Part shown: positions 9,633-17,979 of the stretch, piece by piece
How positions within the stretch are numbered: position 1 is the first letter of the stretch
How the letters are laid out: the number at the start of each line of letters is the position of its first letter
Origin: Gammaproteobacteria bacterium
Lineage (GTDB): Bacteria; Pseudomonadota; Gammaproteobacteria; S012-40
Length of the DNA stretch: 64,000 nucleotides
Assembly (NCBI GenBank): GCA_029881255.1
Contig: JAOUMY010000013.1
Location: 62,001-126,000 of the forward strand
Reading direction: 5' to 3'
The notes under the pieces: generated by a model
What the model was told of the DNA's origin: nothing
The model's input: the letters and a program-made list of their open reading frames with translations, nothing else
Databases searched by the model: none
Made by a program: the position numbers and the translations under genes

Positions 9633-10448
9633 ATGGACGTTAAAAATATTTTGATGCAAACCACAGAACTTGCCGAACGCCTGGACCGGCAAAACCAAGT
9701 TATCGTCGATTTATGCAAACCCGAAATTTATACGCAGGCCCATATTCCCGGCGCGCGATTCATCGACTACGCAACAATTGTTCGCCATGAGAAACCTGTC
9801 ATGGGCCTCATACCAACAGAGGATCAGTTTTCACAGATTTTAACTCGGACAGGGATTACTCCCGACACCCATGTCGTCGCTTATGACGATGAGGGTGGAG
9901 GAAAAGCGGCCAGATTTCTCTGGACGCTAATGTTAGCCGGACATCAGCACCTCTCCCTTCTTGATGGCGGGCTACATGCGTGGAGTATTGATCAGTTGCC
10001 GCTAAGTGCAGAAGCACCAGTTTTTTCGGTTTCCAACTATCCCGTAAAGTTCACTCAAATGCAGTGGAGTGCAGATGCTGGCTATATCCTCAAGCGCTTG
10101 GGCGCAGATGATTTTGTCCCACTTGATGCCCGCAGCCCAGGAGAGTATATGGGCACTGATGTCCGCGCCAGTCGCGCGGGACACATTCCAGGCGCAATCA
10201 ATTACGACTGGGTGAATGGCTTGGATAGGGAAAATGGCTTGCGCTTGCACCCGGCTCAGGACTTACTGCCCGTACTTGAATCCATGGGATTTACTAAAGA
10301 AAAAGAAATCGTTGTCTACTGTCATTCCCATCACCGCTCGGCCTTGTCTTTCTTCATGTTGTTATCGCTAGGTTACGAACGTGTGCGAGGTTATCCCGGT
10401 TCGTGGTCAGACTGGGGCAATCGTGAAGATACACCTGTTGAAGTATAG
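9633..10448 (+). CDS. Two-domain rhodanese-type sulfurtransferase
   Basis: Transfers sulfane sulfur from donors such as thiosulfate or 3-mercaptopyruvate to cyanide or thiol acceptors. The 271-residue protein has two rhodanese domains. The first (about 1-120) has the fold motifs HIPGARFIDYA and LLDGGLHAW but no catalytic cysteine loop. The second (about 145-270) carries HIPGAINYDW and the active loop C230-HSHHR. The loop differs from both classical TST (CRKGVT) and MST (CGSGVT), so the donor is uncertain. Start ATG at 9633 follows GAGGA at somewhat long spacing. No operon partner is evident. Confidence 0.88.
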   Translation: MDVKNILMQTTELAERLDRQNQVIVDLCKPEIYTQAHIPGARFIDYATIVRHEKPVMGLIPTEDQFSQILTRTGITPDTHVVAYDDEGGGKAARFLWTLMLAGHQHLSLLDGGLHAWSIDQLPLSAEAPVFSVSNYPVKFTQMQWSADAGYILKRLGADDFVPLDARSPGEYMGTDVRASRAGHIPGAINYDWVNGLDRENGLRLHPAQDLLPVLESMGFTKEKEIVVYCHSHHRSALSFFMLLSLGYERVRGYPGSWSDWGNREDTPVEV

Positions 10449-10483
10449 AGAGGCTGTTTTAAGGCGTAGACAGTAGCCACTGT

Positions 10484-11128
10484 TTACCACCTTGCACCTA
10501 TTCCACCTGCCAGATGCAAGGTGTTCAGAAACAAACTGGCCTGTCCATTCCTAATCGGGATACTTGCGTAACTGCTAGACAATCGTAGATCCGCAACGAG
10601 GTAAAAAGTCTGTCCGATATCGTGTTTAGCCAAAAATCCTGACGCCAGATAGGCACCCGACAAATAGTATCCCCAGCCAAACACTCCCCCATTGTGTGTC
10701 AACTCGGCTCCACGAACCGTATTTTCAGGATGGGCGAGTATCACACCTCCACCCAACCGCCATCCGCAGCACTTATTAAACATACGAACATGATTCACAC
10801 CAAACATATTGAAACCATGGGATACGCTAAAGGATTGAATCTCTGGAGGAGGATTACGTAGATAGATTTTGTTGTGGATAAACTCCATTTCCCAGTATCG
10901 GCGCCTGTGCTGCACGACAATTAATCGAATCTGGTAATAGATCGGCGGTATCAGCGATTCGGTGTCGAACTGCGCATCGACTGATAGATTTGCCTGGCTT
11001 TGCTGTGCAACAAGGATTTCAGCAGGCAGATTCAATGCCCCACCTGCAGCTACTTCCAATGCCCCTGCCGAGCAAAAAGAGGAAACCACGCAGAGAAAGA
11101 GACTGACTATCCATTTCCTGAGAGACAC
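10484..11128 (-). CDS. Uncharacterised outer-membrane beta-barrel-like protein
   Basis: I do not recognise a named family. The 214-residue product starts at GTG after AGGACGGA and has a clear signal peptide (LRKWIVSLFLCVVSSFCSA). The mature part is rich in alternating hydrophobic and polar residues (YWEMEFIHNKIYL, TFYLVADLRLSSS) and ends in an aromatic residue (GGIGARW), typical of small outer-membrane barrels. Adjacent cysteines occur in NKCCGWRLGG. The layout resembles small barrels such as the PagL/acyloxyacyl hydrolase group, but I see no convincing catalytic motif, so no enzymatic role is claimed. It is convergent with the rhodanese gene. Confidence 0.7.
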   Translation of the reverse strand: MSLRKWIVSLFLCVVSSFCSAGALEVAAGGALNLPAEILVAQQSQANLSVDAQFDTESLIPPIYYQIRLIVVQHRRRYWEMEFIHNKIYLRNPPPEIQSFSVSHGFNMFGVNHVRMFNKCCGWRLGGGVILAHPENTVRGAELTHNGGVFGWGYYLSGAYLASGFLAKHDIGQTFYLVADLRLSSSYASIPIRNGQASLFLNTLHLAGGIGARW

Positions 11129-11490
11129 TTTATCCGTCCTGTATAGCGATCAAGATTTAACCAGCAACCCCACTATCGGGGTTCTCTTACGCTTACTGAT
11201 TAAAGCATTCCCTGAAAATACAAACCTGTAAACACTATTCAACACATTTGTTGCGGGCAACTCGATACGCCAGTTCTTTTGTGCGTGGCTTTTGTTAAAC
11301 GTCATCGTGTTTACAGGATATAATCGACCACCTTTGCTGCGATACGCAGCCGACAATAACAACACACTCAACCGAATCAACCCTGGATTCCGCTTTTAGT
11401 TCTACACGTTACGCGGAAAACATGAGAAAACTCTCTACTCAATAGGAATGATTGATTCGCCCACTGACTAAAACTTAAGCAAAAAATGAT
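11129..11490. other. Intergenic region upstream of mutS
   Basis: About 360 bp without a convincing gene. It separates the divergent beta-barrel gene and mutS. It holds a perfect -10 hexamer for mutS near 11320. An open frame on the minus strand at 11150-11380 has neither family similarity nor a ribosome site. Confidence 0.6.
11295..11324 (+). promoter_or_regulatory. Candidate mutS promoter
   Basis: TTAAAC (11295-11300) and a perfect TATAAT (11319-11324) are 18 nt apart, about 165 bp before the mutS ATG. The -35 box is weak. This implies an untranslated leader of about 160 nt. Confidence 0.45.
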
Positions 11491-14070
11491 ATGAACGCAG
11501 CAACCGAAATAGCCGAGCCATCCCTAGCCAAACACACCCCGATGATGCAGCAGTATCTGCGCATCAAGGCAGACTACCCACATACCCTGGTTTTTTACCG
11601 CATGGGTGATTTTTACGAGCTCTTTTTCGACGACGCACGCAAGGTCGCCAGTCTGCTCGATATCACACTGACCAAGCGCGGCACATCGGGCGGCGAACCT
11701 ATCCCGATGGCGGGCGTCCCCTATCATTCGGTGGAACCCTATTTGTCACGACTGGTGCGCCAGGGTGAATCGATCGCGATTTGCGAACAGGTCGGCGATG
11801 TGGCCACGGCCAAAGGGCCGGTGGAACGCAAAGTGGTTCGTGTCGTCACACCGGGCACGGTAACCGACGAAATCTTACTTGAGGAACGTCGCGACAACCT
11901 CTTGTGTGCACTGCATCAACAGAAGGAGATCTTCGGCCTGGCCTGGTTGGATCTGACCAGCGGACGCTTCCAGGTGTGCGAAGTCAAAGGCGAAAGCAAT
12001 CTATACGCAGAACTGGAAAGACTGCGTCCCGCAGAGCTGTTGGTCAGTGAAGACAGTCATCTGATTGAACGCCTGCAACAGCGAAAAGGGCTACGCCGAC
12101 AGGCACCGTGGCTATTCGATGTCGAAGTAGGTGAGCGCCAACTAAAGACCCAGTTCCACACCAATGATTTGAGCGGATTCGGTTGTACGGATCTTACAGT
12201 TGCCATCGGCGCCGCCGGGGCACTGCTGGAGTATGTAAAAGACACCCAGAAATCTACGTTGCCACACATCCAGGCCCTTACCGCGCAACGCAGTGAAGAC
12301 GCGGTATTACTCGACGCGGCCACTCGCCGCAATCTGGAAATCGAACACAATATGAGCGGCGGCCAGGATCATACCCTGGTATCCGTTATGGACAACACCA
12401 CCACTGCTATGGGCAGTCGTTTGTTACGGCGCTGGTTTAACCGCCCTATTCGCGATCAACACAAACTACGGCAGCGCTATGACGCCATCGAGTCTTTGGC
12501 GAACAATTATCATTACGAAAACATCGCTGAAGTGCTACGCAATATCGGCGACATAGAACGCATTTTGGCGCGTGTAGCCTTGAAGTCTGCGCGCCCTCGC
12601 GATCTTGCCGTCTTGCGCACCTCACTAGAAGCAATCGGAGGATTGAAACAGGCGCTTACTGCCACAGACAATCCGCAAATCGAGGAAATCAATCACCTCA
12701 TCCGCGAACACCTGCAAACAACCGAGCTACTCGCGCGCGCCATTATCGACAATCCACCGGTATTAATACGCGATGGGGGCGTTATCGCGCCTGGATACGA
12801 TCCGGAGCTGGACGAGTTGCGTATGCTGCGTGAAAACAGTGACCAATTTCTGGTCGAGCTGGAAGCTCGGGAAAAAGAACGTAGCGGCATTAGTACGCTG
12901 AAAGTCGGTTATAACCGCGTACACGGTTTTTATATCGAAATCAGTCGCGGACAATCGGACCAGGCGCCTGGCGATTACATTCGACGCCAGACGCTAAAAT
13001 CCGCAGAGCGGTTTATCACCCCGGAACTCAAGGCCTTCGAAGACAAGTTTCTCAGCGCCAAGGAAAAATCACTGGCGCGGGAAAAACAGTTGTACGACGA
13101 ACTGCTGGATACGCTCAATCTCGACCTAACGACGATGCAGATAACCGCGCAGGCGATTGCCAATGTCGATGCCTTGAGCAATCTGGCGGAACGCAGTGTC
13201 AGCCTGAACCTCAGCAAACCCGATCTCGAATCAAGACCGGGCATATTCATCGAAGCCGGTCGTCACCCGGTTGTAGAAAGCGTTTCCAGCGAACCCTTTG
13301 TACCCAATGACGTTGACCTGGACGACAAGCGTCGCATGTTAATGATTACCGGCCCAAACATGGGTGGTAAATCGACCTATATGCGTCAGACTGCGCTCAT
13401 TGTCTTGCTCGCCCATGTCGGAAGTTTTGTCCCGGCAAGCCGCGCCACCATCGGCCCAATAGACCGCATATTCACGCGCATCGGCGCGTCGGATGATCTG
13501 GCCGGTGGGCGTTCGACATTTATGGTCGAGATGACTGAAACCGCCAACATTCTGCACAACGCCACCGCGCAAAGCCTGGTATTGATGGACGAGGTAGGAC
13601 GCGGCACCAGCACTTTTGATGGACTAGCTTTGGCATGGGCGTGTGCCGAGCATCTCGCCGAACAAACACGCGCTTACACCTTGTTCGCGACACACTACTT
13701 CGAGCTGACAGCAATGGAAGAAAATCATAGTAGCGTCGCCAATGTGCATCTCACTGCGGCAGAATTCGAAAACCGTATCGTGTTTCTACACAGCGTGAAA
13801 CCGGGACCGGCGAGCCAGAGTTATGGCCTCCAGGTAGCCGGGCTGGCGGGCGTACCGCAATCGGTGCTGAAGAACGCCCGTCGTCACTTGCGGGATCTGG
13901 AGCAGTCGGCGGTTAAAGAGCGAAACCCTGCAGCGCAACTGCAACTCTCCCTCTTTGATACCCGTTCCGAAAGCCAGGTAGAAAAACGTCTGAAGGAGAT
14001 TAATGTCGACAACTTAACGCCACGAGAGGCGTTAAACCTGATTTATACACTCAAGGATTGTCTGGATTAA
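11491..14070 (+). CDS. mutS: DNA mismatch repair protein MutS
   Basis: ATPase that recognises mismatches and small loops and starts methyl-directed repair with MutL. At 859 residues it is full length (E. coli 853). Domain I contains the mismatch-wedging F41-Y-E43 in [11 protein letters not shown]. The connector, core and clamp domains follow. The ATPase domain has Walker [10 protein letters not shown] (about 621-629), Walker [17 protein letters not shown] and FATHYFELT. The C-terminal dimerisation helix ends [11 protein letters not shown]. The gene is followed by fdxA, a pairing also known in Pseudomonas. Confidence 0.98.
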   Translation: MNAATEIAEPSLAKHTPMMQQYLRIKADYPHTLVFYRMGDFYELFFDDARKVASLLDITLTKRGTSGGEPIPMAGVPYHSVEPYLSRLVRQGESIAICEQVGDVATAKGPVERKVVRVVTPGTVTDEILLEERRDNLLCALHQQKEIFGLAWLDLTSGRFQVCEVKGESNLYAELERLRPAELLVSEDSHLIERLQQRKGLRRQAPWLFDVEVGERQLKTQFHTNDLSGFGCTDLTVAIGAAGALLEYVKDTQKSTLPHIQALTAQRSEDAVLLDAATRRNLEIEHNMSGGQDHTLVSVMDNTTTAMGSRLLRRWFNRPIRDQHKLRQRYDAIESLANNYHYENIAEVLRNIGDIERILARVALKSARPRDLAVLRTSLEAIGGLKQALTATDNPQIEEINHLIREHLQTTELLARAIIDNPPVLIRDGGVIAPGYDPELDELRMLRENSDQFLVELEAREKERSGISTLKVGYNRVHGFYIEISRGQSDQAPGDYIRRQTLKSAERFITPELKAFEDKFLSAKEKSLAREKQLYDELLDTLNLDLTTMQITAQAIANVDALSNLAERSVSLNLSKPDLESRPGIFIEAGRHPVVESVSSEPFVPNDVDLDDKRRMLMITGPNMGGKSTYMRQTALIVLLAHVGSFVPASRATIGPIDRIFTRIGASDDLAGGRSTFMVEMTETANILHNATAQSLVLMDEVGRGTSTFDGLALAWACAEHLAEQTRAYTLFATHYFELTAMEENHSSVANVHLTAAEFENRIVFLHSVKPGPASQSYGLQVAGLAGVPQSVLKNARRHLRDLEQSAVKERNPAAQLQLSLFDTRSESQVEKRLKEINVDNLTPREALNLIYTLKDCLD

Positions 14071-14151
14071 ATGACAATAGGCGCTCGCAGAAATCATTTT
14101 TTCACATTAAAATGTGCGCGGAACGACAGCGAAGAAACACAGGAGTAGAGA

Positions 14152-14475
14152 ATGACCTATGTAGTGACGGAGAATTGTATCAAGTGCAAATACACCGACT
14201 GTGTGGAAGTTTGCCCCGTCGATTGTTTCCATGAAGGCCCGAACTTCCTGGTCATTGACCCAGATGAATGCATCGATTGCACCCTGTGTGAACCCGAATG
14301 CCCAGCGGAAGCGATTTTTGCTGAAGACGATGTACCGGAGGGTCAGGAACAGTTTATTGCGCTGAACGCCGAACTATCGCGAAACTGGCCCATCATCACC
14401 GAACAAAAGGCCGCGCCCGGCGACGCTGACGACTGGAACGGCAAGGCAGACAAACTCCAGTTTCTGGAAAGATAG
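14152..14475 (+). CDS. fdxA: Seven-iron ferredoxin FdxA
   Basis: Small electron carrier with one [3Fe-4S] and one [4Fe-4S] cluster. The 107-residue product has cluster ligands in [19 protein letters not shown] and [16 protein letters not shown], and the long C-terminal segment ([11 protein letters not shown]) typical of Azotobacter-type ferredoxin I. The start ATG at 14152 follows AGGAG at ideal spacing. It is 81 bp downstream of mutS and closed by a good terminator. The physiological partner cannot be told from context. Confidence 0.95.
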   Translation: MTYVVTENCIKCKYTDCVEVCPVDCFHEGPNFLVIDPDECIDCTLCEPECPAEAIFAEDDVPEGQEQFIALNAELSRNWPIITEQKAAPGDADDWNGKADKLQFLER

Positions 14476-14493
14476 ACATTTACCACTTTTATA

Positions 14494-14527
14494 AAGGCAG
14501 TAGTTTGGCAACGAGCTACTGCCTTTT
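14494..14527 (+). terminator. Rho-independent terminator after fdxA
   Basis: A 10-bp perfect stem (AAGGCAGTAG with CTACTGCCTT) around a 12-nt loop, followed directly by T residues. It ends the mutS-fdxA unit 18 bp after the fdxA stop. Confidence 0.85.
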
Positions 14528-14545
14528 TCAATTCAGGCATACGAC

Positions 14546-17413
14546 ATGTTTCTTACATCGATAAGCTATGATCAGGATGCCCTGAAAATTATTGCCACAC
14601 GTATTGTAGAGGAGCAGTTGCATCGCCTGCCTGACCTCAGCGATATTTTCATCATCATTCCCGATTTTCAACCGGCATTACGACTCACTCGCCTAATCTG
14701 TAGCGTAGCGGCACAACACGGCTTTCAGGCCTTATTGCCACCACAATGTCTCACCCTACGCGAATACATCGAAAGACACACCTATCTGGAAACCGGCACC
14801 ATTCCCTCGGAACAGCGTGTACTGGTATTGATGGAATCTTTGCAAGCCTATCGACACCTGTTTAACGATGCCAATTTGTGGACCGCAAGCGACGCGCTAT
14901 TCAGCTTGTTCGACCAACTGACCTTGCACCAAACCTCGCTGCCTGAAGATCTCGACAGCTTTATACAATTACTGGAACAAGGCTATGGCTGTAACGCCAG
15001 TCAGATTCCACACCTGGGTCAGGAGGCGCAACTTGTCCATACGTTGTGGCAGGCCTGGCATCAACAACTTGCCACCTATAATTTGCTCGATGGTAATGCC
15101 GCTTATCTGATAAAACTCGGTCTGCATCTAAATCAAACGCTTTCGGAAAACACTTTTTTCTATGCGTTTCTTCATCAGGAGATGCTACCGGGAGAACTGA
15201 ACTGGATGATGCGGCAGTATCAATCCCGGCGCAGTCATTTGTTTTGCTATCGCGGTGAGATGAACGAATTTCTGGCCACGCAGGACATTTTTCTCGATGA
15301 TAAACCCGGCACAAGTGAATGTAGTGCATATCTCGACTCTGTATTTCTCGATCAGTCTGATGACTTGCGCAATAGGGCCTTAAACGCCCAACAACAATAT
15401 CCGACTTCACCTGTTGCCGAACACATACACGTTTTTCGCGGCGACAGTTTCGAAGATGAGGCTCGCGCCATCAGTCTTCAAGTGCGCCTGTGGCGATTAA
15501 AAAATATTAAGCGTGTTGGCCTCGTCATCGAAGATCGTCAACTGGCACGACGTATCCGCGCCATGCTCGAGCGCGCCAATATTGCCTTACGTGATGCCGG
15601 AGGTTGGTCTCTCTCCACATCATCTGCGGCCGCCATACTGGAGAGCTGGCTGGAGTGTATCGAAGAGGATTTTGCCCATCGCCCGCTACTCTCGGTAATC
15701 AAATCGAGCTCGTTTATTGTCGACAACGAAACGCTTGATGCCGTCTACCGCCTCGAATACGACATCATTCGTCGCGAAAATATTACACGTAATCTGGACA
15801 GATATCGCAACGCCAGCCATGCCAGAGCGCAGCGCCTTAGCGAATCCTCGTCACATGCATACCAAACAATGTTTCAGTTGTTCGACAAACTGGAAAATGC
15901 TGCTCGCCCGCTTCAATCTCTGGTCTCGAACAATAAAATCGAACTCTCCCATGCGTTAAGTGCCTTGCGTTTCAGTCTGGATGAGTTGGGTCTTACTTCT
16001 CATTTACAAAACGATGATGCCGGTCAGGAGCTACTTCAGTTACTCGAACAACTTCAGCAGGTCGCTCAGCGCTCGCCGCTACGTCTAGGTTGGGAAGACT
16101 TCCGTACCTGGCTGTCACGCAATCTCGAACGTAAAAGTTTTAAGCCTGTTGATGACTATATTGAATACGTCGATCTCCTACATCTCCCACAAACCTCGCT
16201 TGGTAGCTACGAAGGCATTATTATCGGCGGACTGACACGCGAACATTTTCCCGGAAGTGGCGAAGTCGCACCGTTTTTCAATCAACAGGTGCGGCAGCAG
16301 TTAGGCCTAACGCCGTGGCAGGAGATAAAGAAACGGCGCCTACACGATTTTCGGCGCCTGCTTGAGAGTGCTCCGAGTGTACTACTCAGCGTCAACACCG
16401 GTGGAGAATCTCAGGCGATTAGTCCCTGGCTGGAATTATTGGAAGCCCATCATCGAATCGCGTGGAAGACCACGCTTGAACACACTGAGCTACGTGAGTT
16501 GCTCGATAATAGTAGCAGCGATATTGCCTCACCCGATCTGGGTATGCATACGCTGTGTGAAATTTCGCCGCCCGCGATATTATCTGCCCTTATGCCGTCG
16601 GATTTTAGCGCCAGCGCCCACCAAAAACTTATCGACTGCCCGTATGCGTGGTTCGCTGGCTATGTATTACGCTTACAGGCACCAGAGGAAGTTAGCGAGG
16701 TCATGGCAAAGAATGAATACGGCAGTCGTGTTCATCTGTGCCTTGAGGCATTACACGCCAACGTTAAAAATCTACCGGGGCCGTTTAAGGACGAATTCAC
16801 GCCTGATAACAGGCAAAACGCGATTGAGCTACTCGATACCATCTCGCAACAGGTGTTTGCCAGCGATCTCGAGCAAAACTTTCAACACCGCGGCTGGCTC
16901 AGACGCTGGCAGAAGGCGATACCCACTTACATCGACTGGCAGATCGAACGCGAACAACATTGGCGTTTTCGTGGTGCCGAACAGCGTCGACAACAGGAAA
17001 CCGAGGAAAATTTCACCATCAGCGGCCGCATCGACAGATTCGAGGTGTCTAAAGATGGCAGTGGCAAGATCTCGATTATCGATTACAAAACCGGTTTTGC
17101 GCATTCGCGTGATGACGCGCTAAAGGGTGAATCCGTTCAGTTAGCGCACTATGCACTGGCAATTAACGAAGCCGTTACGGAGACACTGTTCCTCAAAATA
17201 GATCAGGATGGGCTTAGCGAGATCAAACTGGCAGACGACGAGCTCAAGGAATGCGTGACGAATAACCGCCGGCGGCTGCACGAAATCACAAACATGGCGA
17301 GAAATGGAAGTGCATTACCGGCCTGGGGAGACGAAGATACATGCGGCTGGTGTCAGTTTAGCGGGTTGTGTAGACAGAAAGATAAATCAAACGGCGGCCC
17401 GAAGGCCGCCTAA
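14546..17413 (+). CDS. AddB-like PD-(D/E)XK exonuclease, putative DNA repair protein
   Basis: Large protein of 955 residues resembling the TIGR03623 family of probable repair proteins, related to AddB/RecB. The N-terminal half looks like a degenerate superfamily I helicase fold without a clear Walker A. The C-terminal nuclease domain has DRFEVSKDGS, then IIDYKTG with the catalytic lysine near residue 848 and the QLAHYALAI motif. Four cysteines fit an AddB-type [4Fe-4S] staple: one near 696 (IDCPYAW) and C933, C936 and C942 (CGWCQFSGLC). The family often partners a UvrD-like helicase encoded next door; none lies here, since a tRNA gene follows. Confidence 0.85.
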   Translation: MFLTSISYDQDALKIIATRIVEEQLHRLPDLSDIFIIIPDFQPALRLTRLICSVAAQHGFQALLPPQCLTLREYIERHTYLETGTIPSEQRVLVLMESLQAYRHLFNDANLWTASDALFSLFDQLTLHQTSLPEDLDSFIQLLEQGYGCNASQIPHLGQEAQLVHTLWQAWHQQLATYNLLDGNAAYLIKLGLHLNQTLSENTFFYAFLHQEMLPGELNWMMRQYQSRRSHLFCYRGEMNEFLATQDIFLDDKPGTSECSAYLDSVFLDQSDDLRNRALNAQQQYPTSPVAEHIHVFRGDSFEDEARAISLQVRLWRLKNIKRVGLVIEDRQLARRIRAMLERANIALRDAGGWSLSTSSAAAILESWLECIEEDFAHRPLLSVIKSSSFIVDNETLDAVYRLEYDIIRRENITRNLDRYRNASHARAQRLSESSSHAYQTMFQLFDKLENAARPLQSLVSNNKIELSHALSALRFSLDELGLTSHLQNDDAGQELLQLLEQLQQVAQRSPLRLGWEDFRTWLSRNLERKSFKPVDDYIEYVDLLHLPQTSLGSYEGIIIGGLTREHFPGSGEVAPFFNQQVRQQLGLTPWQEIKKRRLHDFRRLLESAPSVLLSVNTGGESQAISPWLELLEAHHRIAWKTTLEHTELRELLDNSSSDIASPDLGMHTLCEISPPAILSALMPSDFSASAHQKLIDCPYAWFAGYVLRLQAPEEVSEVMAKNEYGSRVHLCLEALHANVKNLPGPFKDEFTPDNRQNAIELLDTISQQVFASDLEQNFQHRGWLRRWQKAIPTYIDWQIEREQHWRFRGAEQRRQQETEENFTISGRIDRFEVSKDGSGKISIIDYKTGFAHSRDDALKGESVQLAHYALAINEAVTETLFLKIDQDGLSEIKLADDELKECVTNNRRRLHEITNMARNGSALPAWGDEDTCGWCQFSGLCRQKDKSNGGPKAA
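17393..17410 (+). other. GC-rich hairpin at the end of the AddB-like gene
   Basis: GGCGGCC and GGCCGCC pair perfectly around a CGAA tetraloop, just inside the 3' end of the coding region, where it encodes the final GGPKAA residues. There is no T-run behind it, so it is not a standard terminator; it could protect the mRNA 3' end. Confidence 0.5.
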
Positions 17414-17734
17414 AGCAAGGGTACTCTCCCTACCAGGCATACCTGCCTGCATTATGTCCGTATAACCGAGTTTTCCCTTGGCTTTCCCTAAGGTCTTCCG
17501 TGAAATCCTGATTTGCTTTGAAAAACTTCCTTGTGCTTACGCATATTAGCAGCGCGCTCTGGGATTGCCATAATACATAAGTACTAAAATCCGAGTTTTT
17601 TATACTTATAAGTAATTAATATTATTAGATAATTCTAATCATAAAATTAGCAATCCATCCCTATCGCACTACAGCCTGCAAATTTGCACTTGCTGACATG
17701 TGTTCATAGATTATAGAATTGCCCCCTTCTTATT
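17414..17734. other. Intergenic region before tRNA-Leu
   Basis: About 320 bp with no gene I can support. It holds a small hairpin (CAGGCA/TGCCTG, 17434-17449), an AT-rich tract around 17580-17660 and the tRNA promoter at its right end. Confidence 0.6.
17690..17719 (+). promoter_or_regulatory. Candidate promoter of tRNA-Leu
   Basis: TTGCTG (17690-17695) and TAGAAT (17714-17719) are spaced by 18 nt and end 15 bp before the mature tRNA. The -10 box matches the consensus at five of six positions; the -35 box is weak. Confidence 0.45.
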
Positions 17735-17821
17735 GCCGGGGTGGCGGAACTGGTAGACGCGCCGGATTCAAAATCCGGTGGTGGTGACATCGTGTCGGTT
17801 CGACTCCGACCCTCGGTACCA
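17735..17821 (+). tRNA. tRNA-Leu (anticodon CAA)
   Basis: An 87-nt class II tRNA. The acceptor stem pairs GCCGGGG with CCTCGGT, the anticodon stem CCGGA/TCCGG encloses loop TTCAAAA with anticodon CAA at 17769-17771, a long variable arm is present, and the T arm reads GTCGG-TTCGACT-CCGAC. The 3' CCA is encoded (17819-17821). It reads UUG codons. A terminator follows at once, so it is a single-tRNA transcription unit. Confidence 0.97.
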
Positions 17822-17827
17822 TATATA

Positions 17828-17857
17828 GAGAGAGGGAAACACTTCCCTCTCTTGTTT
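17828..17857 (+). terminator. Terminator after tRNA-Leu
   Basis: A stem of about 10 bp (AGAGAGGGAA with TTCCCTCTCT) and a 4-nt loop, followed by TGTTT. It begins 7 bp after the tRNA CCA end. Confidence 0.75.
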
Positions 17858-17979
17858 AATCTGAACATCCTCAGTGAAATTCACTCAAACATCTATCCCG
17901 GTCCAGGGAAAAATTAGACTTTTTGCACTAAAGCGTCTTCAATTAGCAATACGCGACACCATTGTAATGAGGGAACATT

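Noticed and set aside
11150-11380. 76-residue open frame on the minus strand before mutS
   Set aside because: No ribosome site, no recognisable motif, and it covers the mutS promoter region.
17393-17410. Perfect GC hairpin as a terminator
   Set aside because: It lies inside the coding region and has no following T-run.
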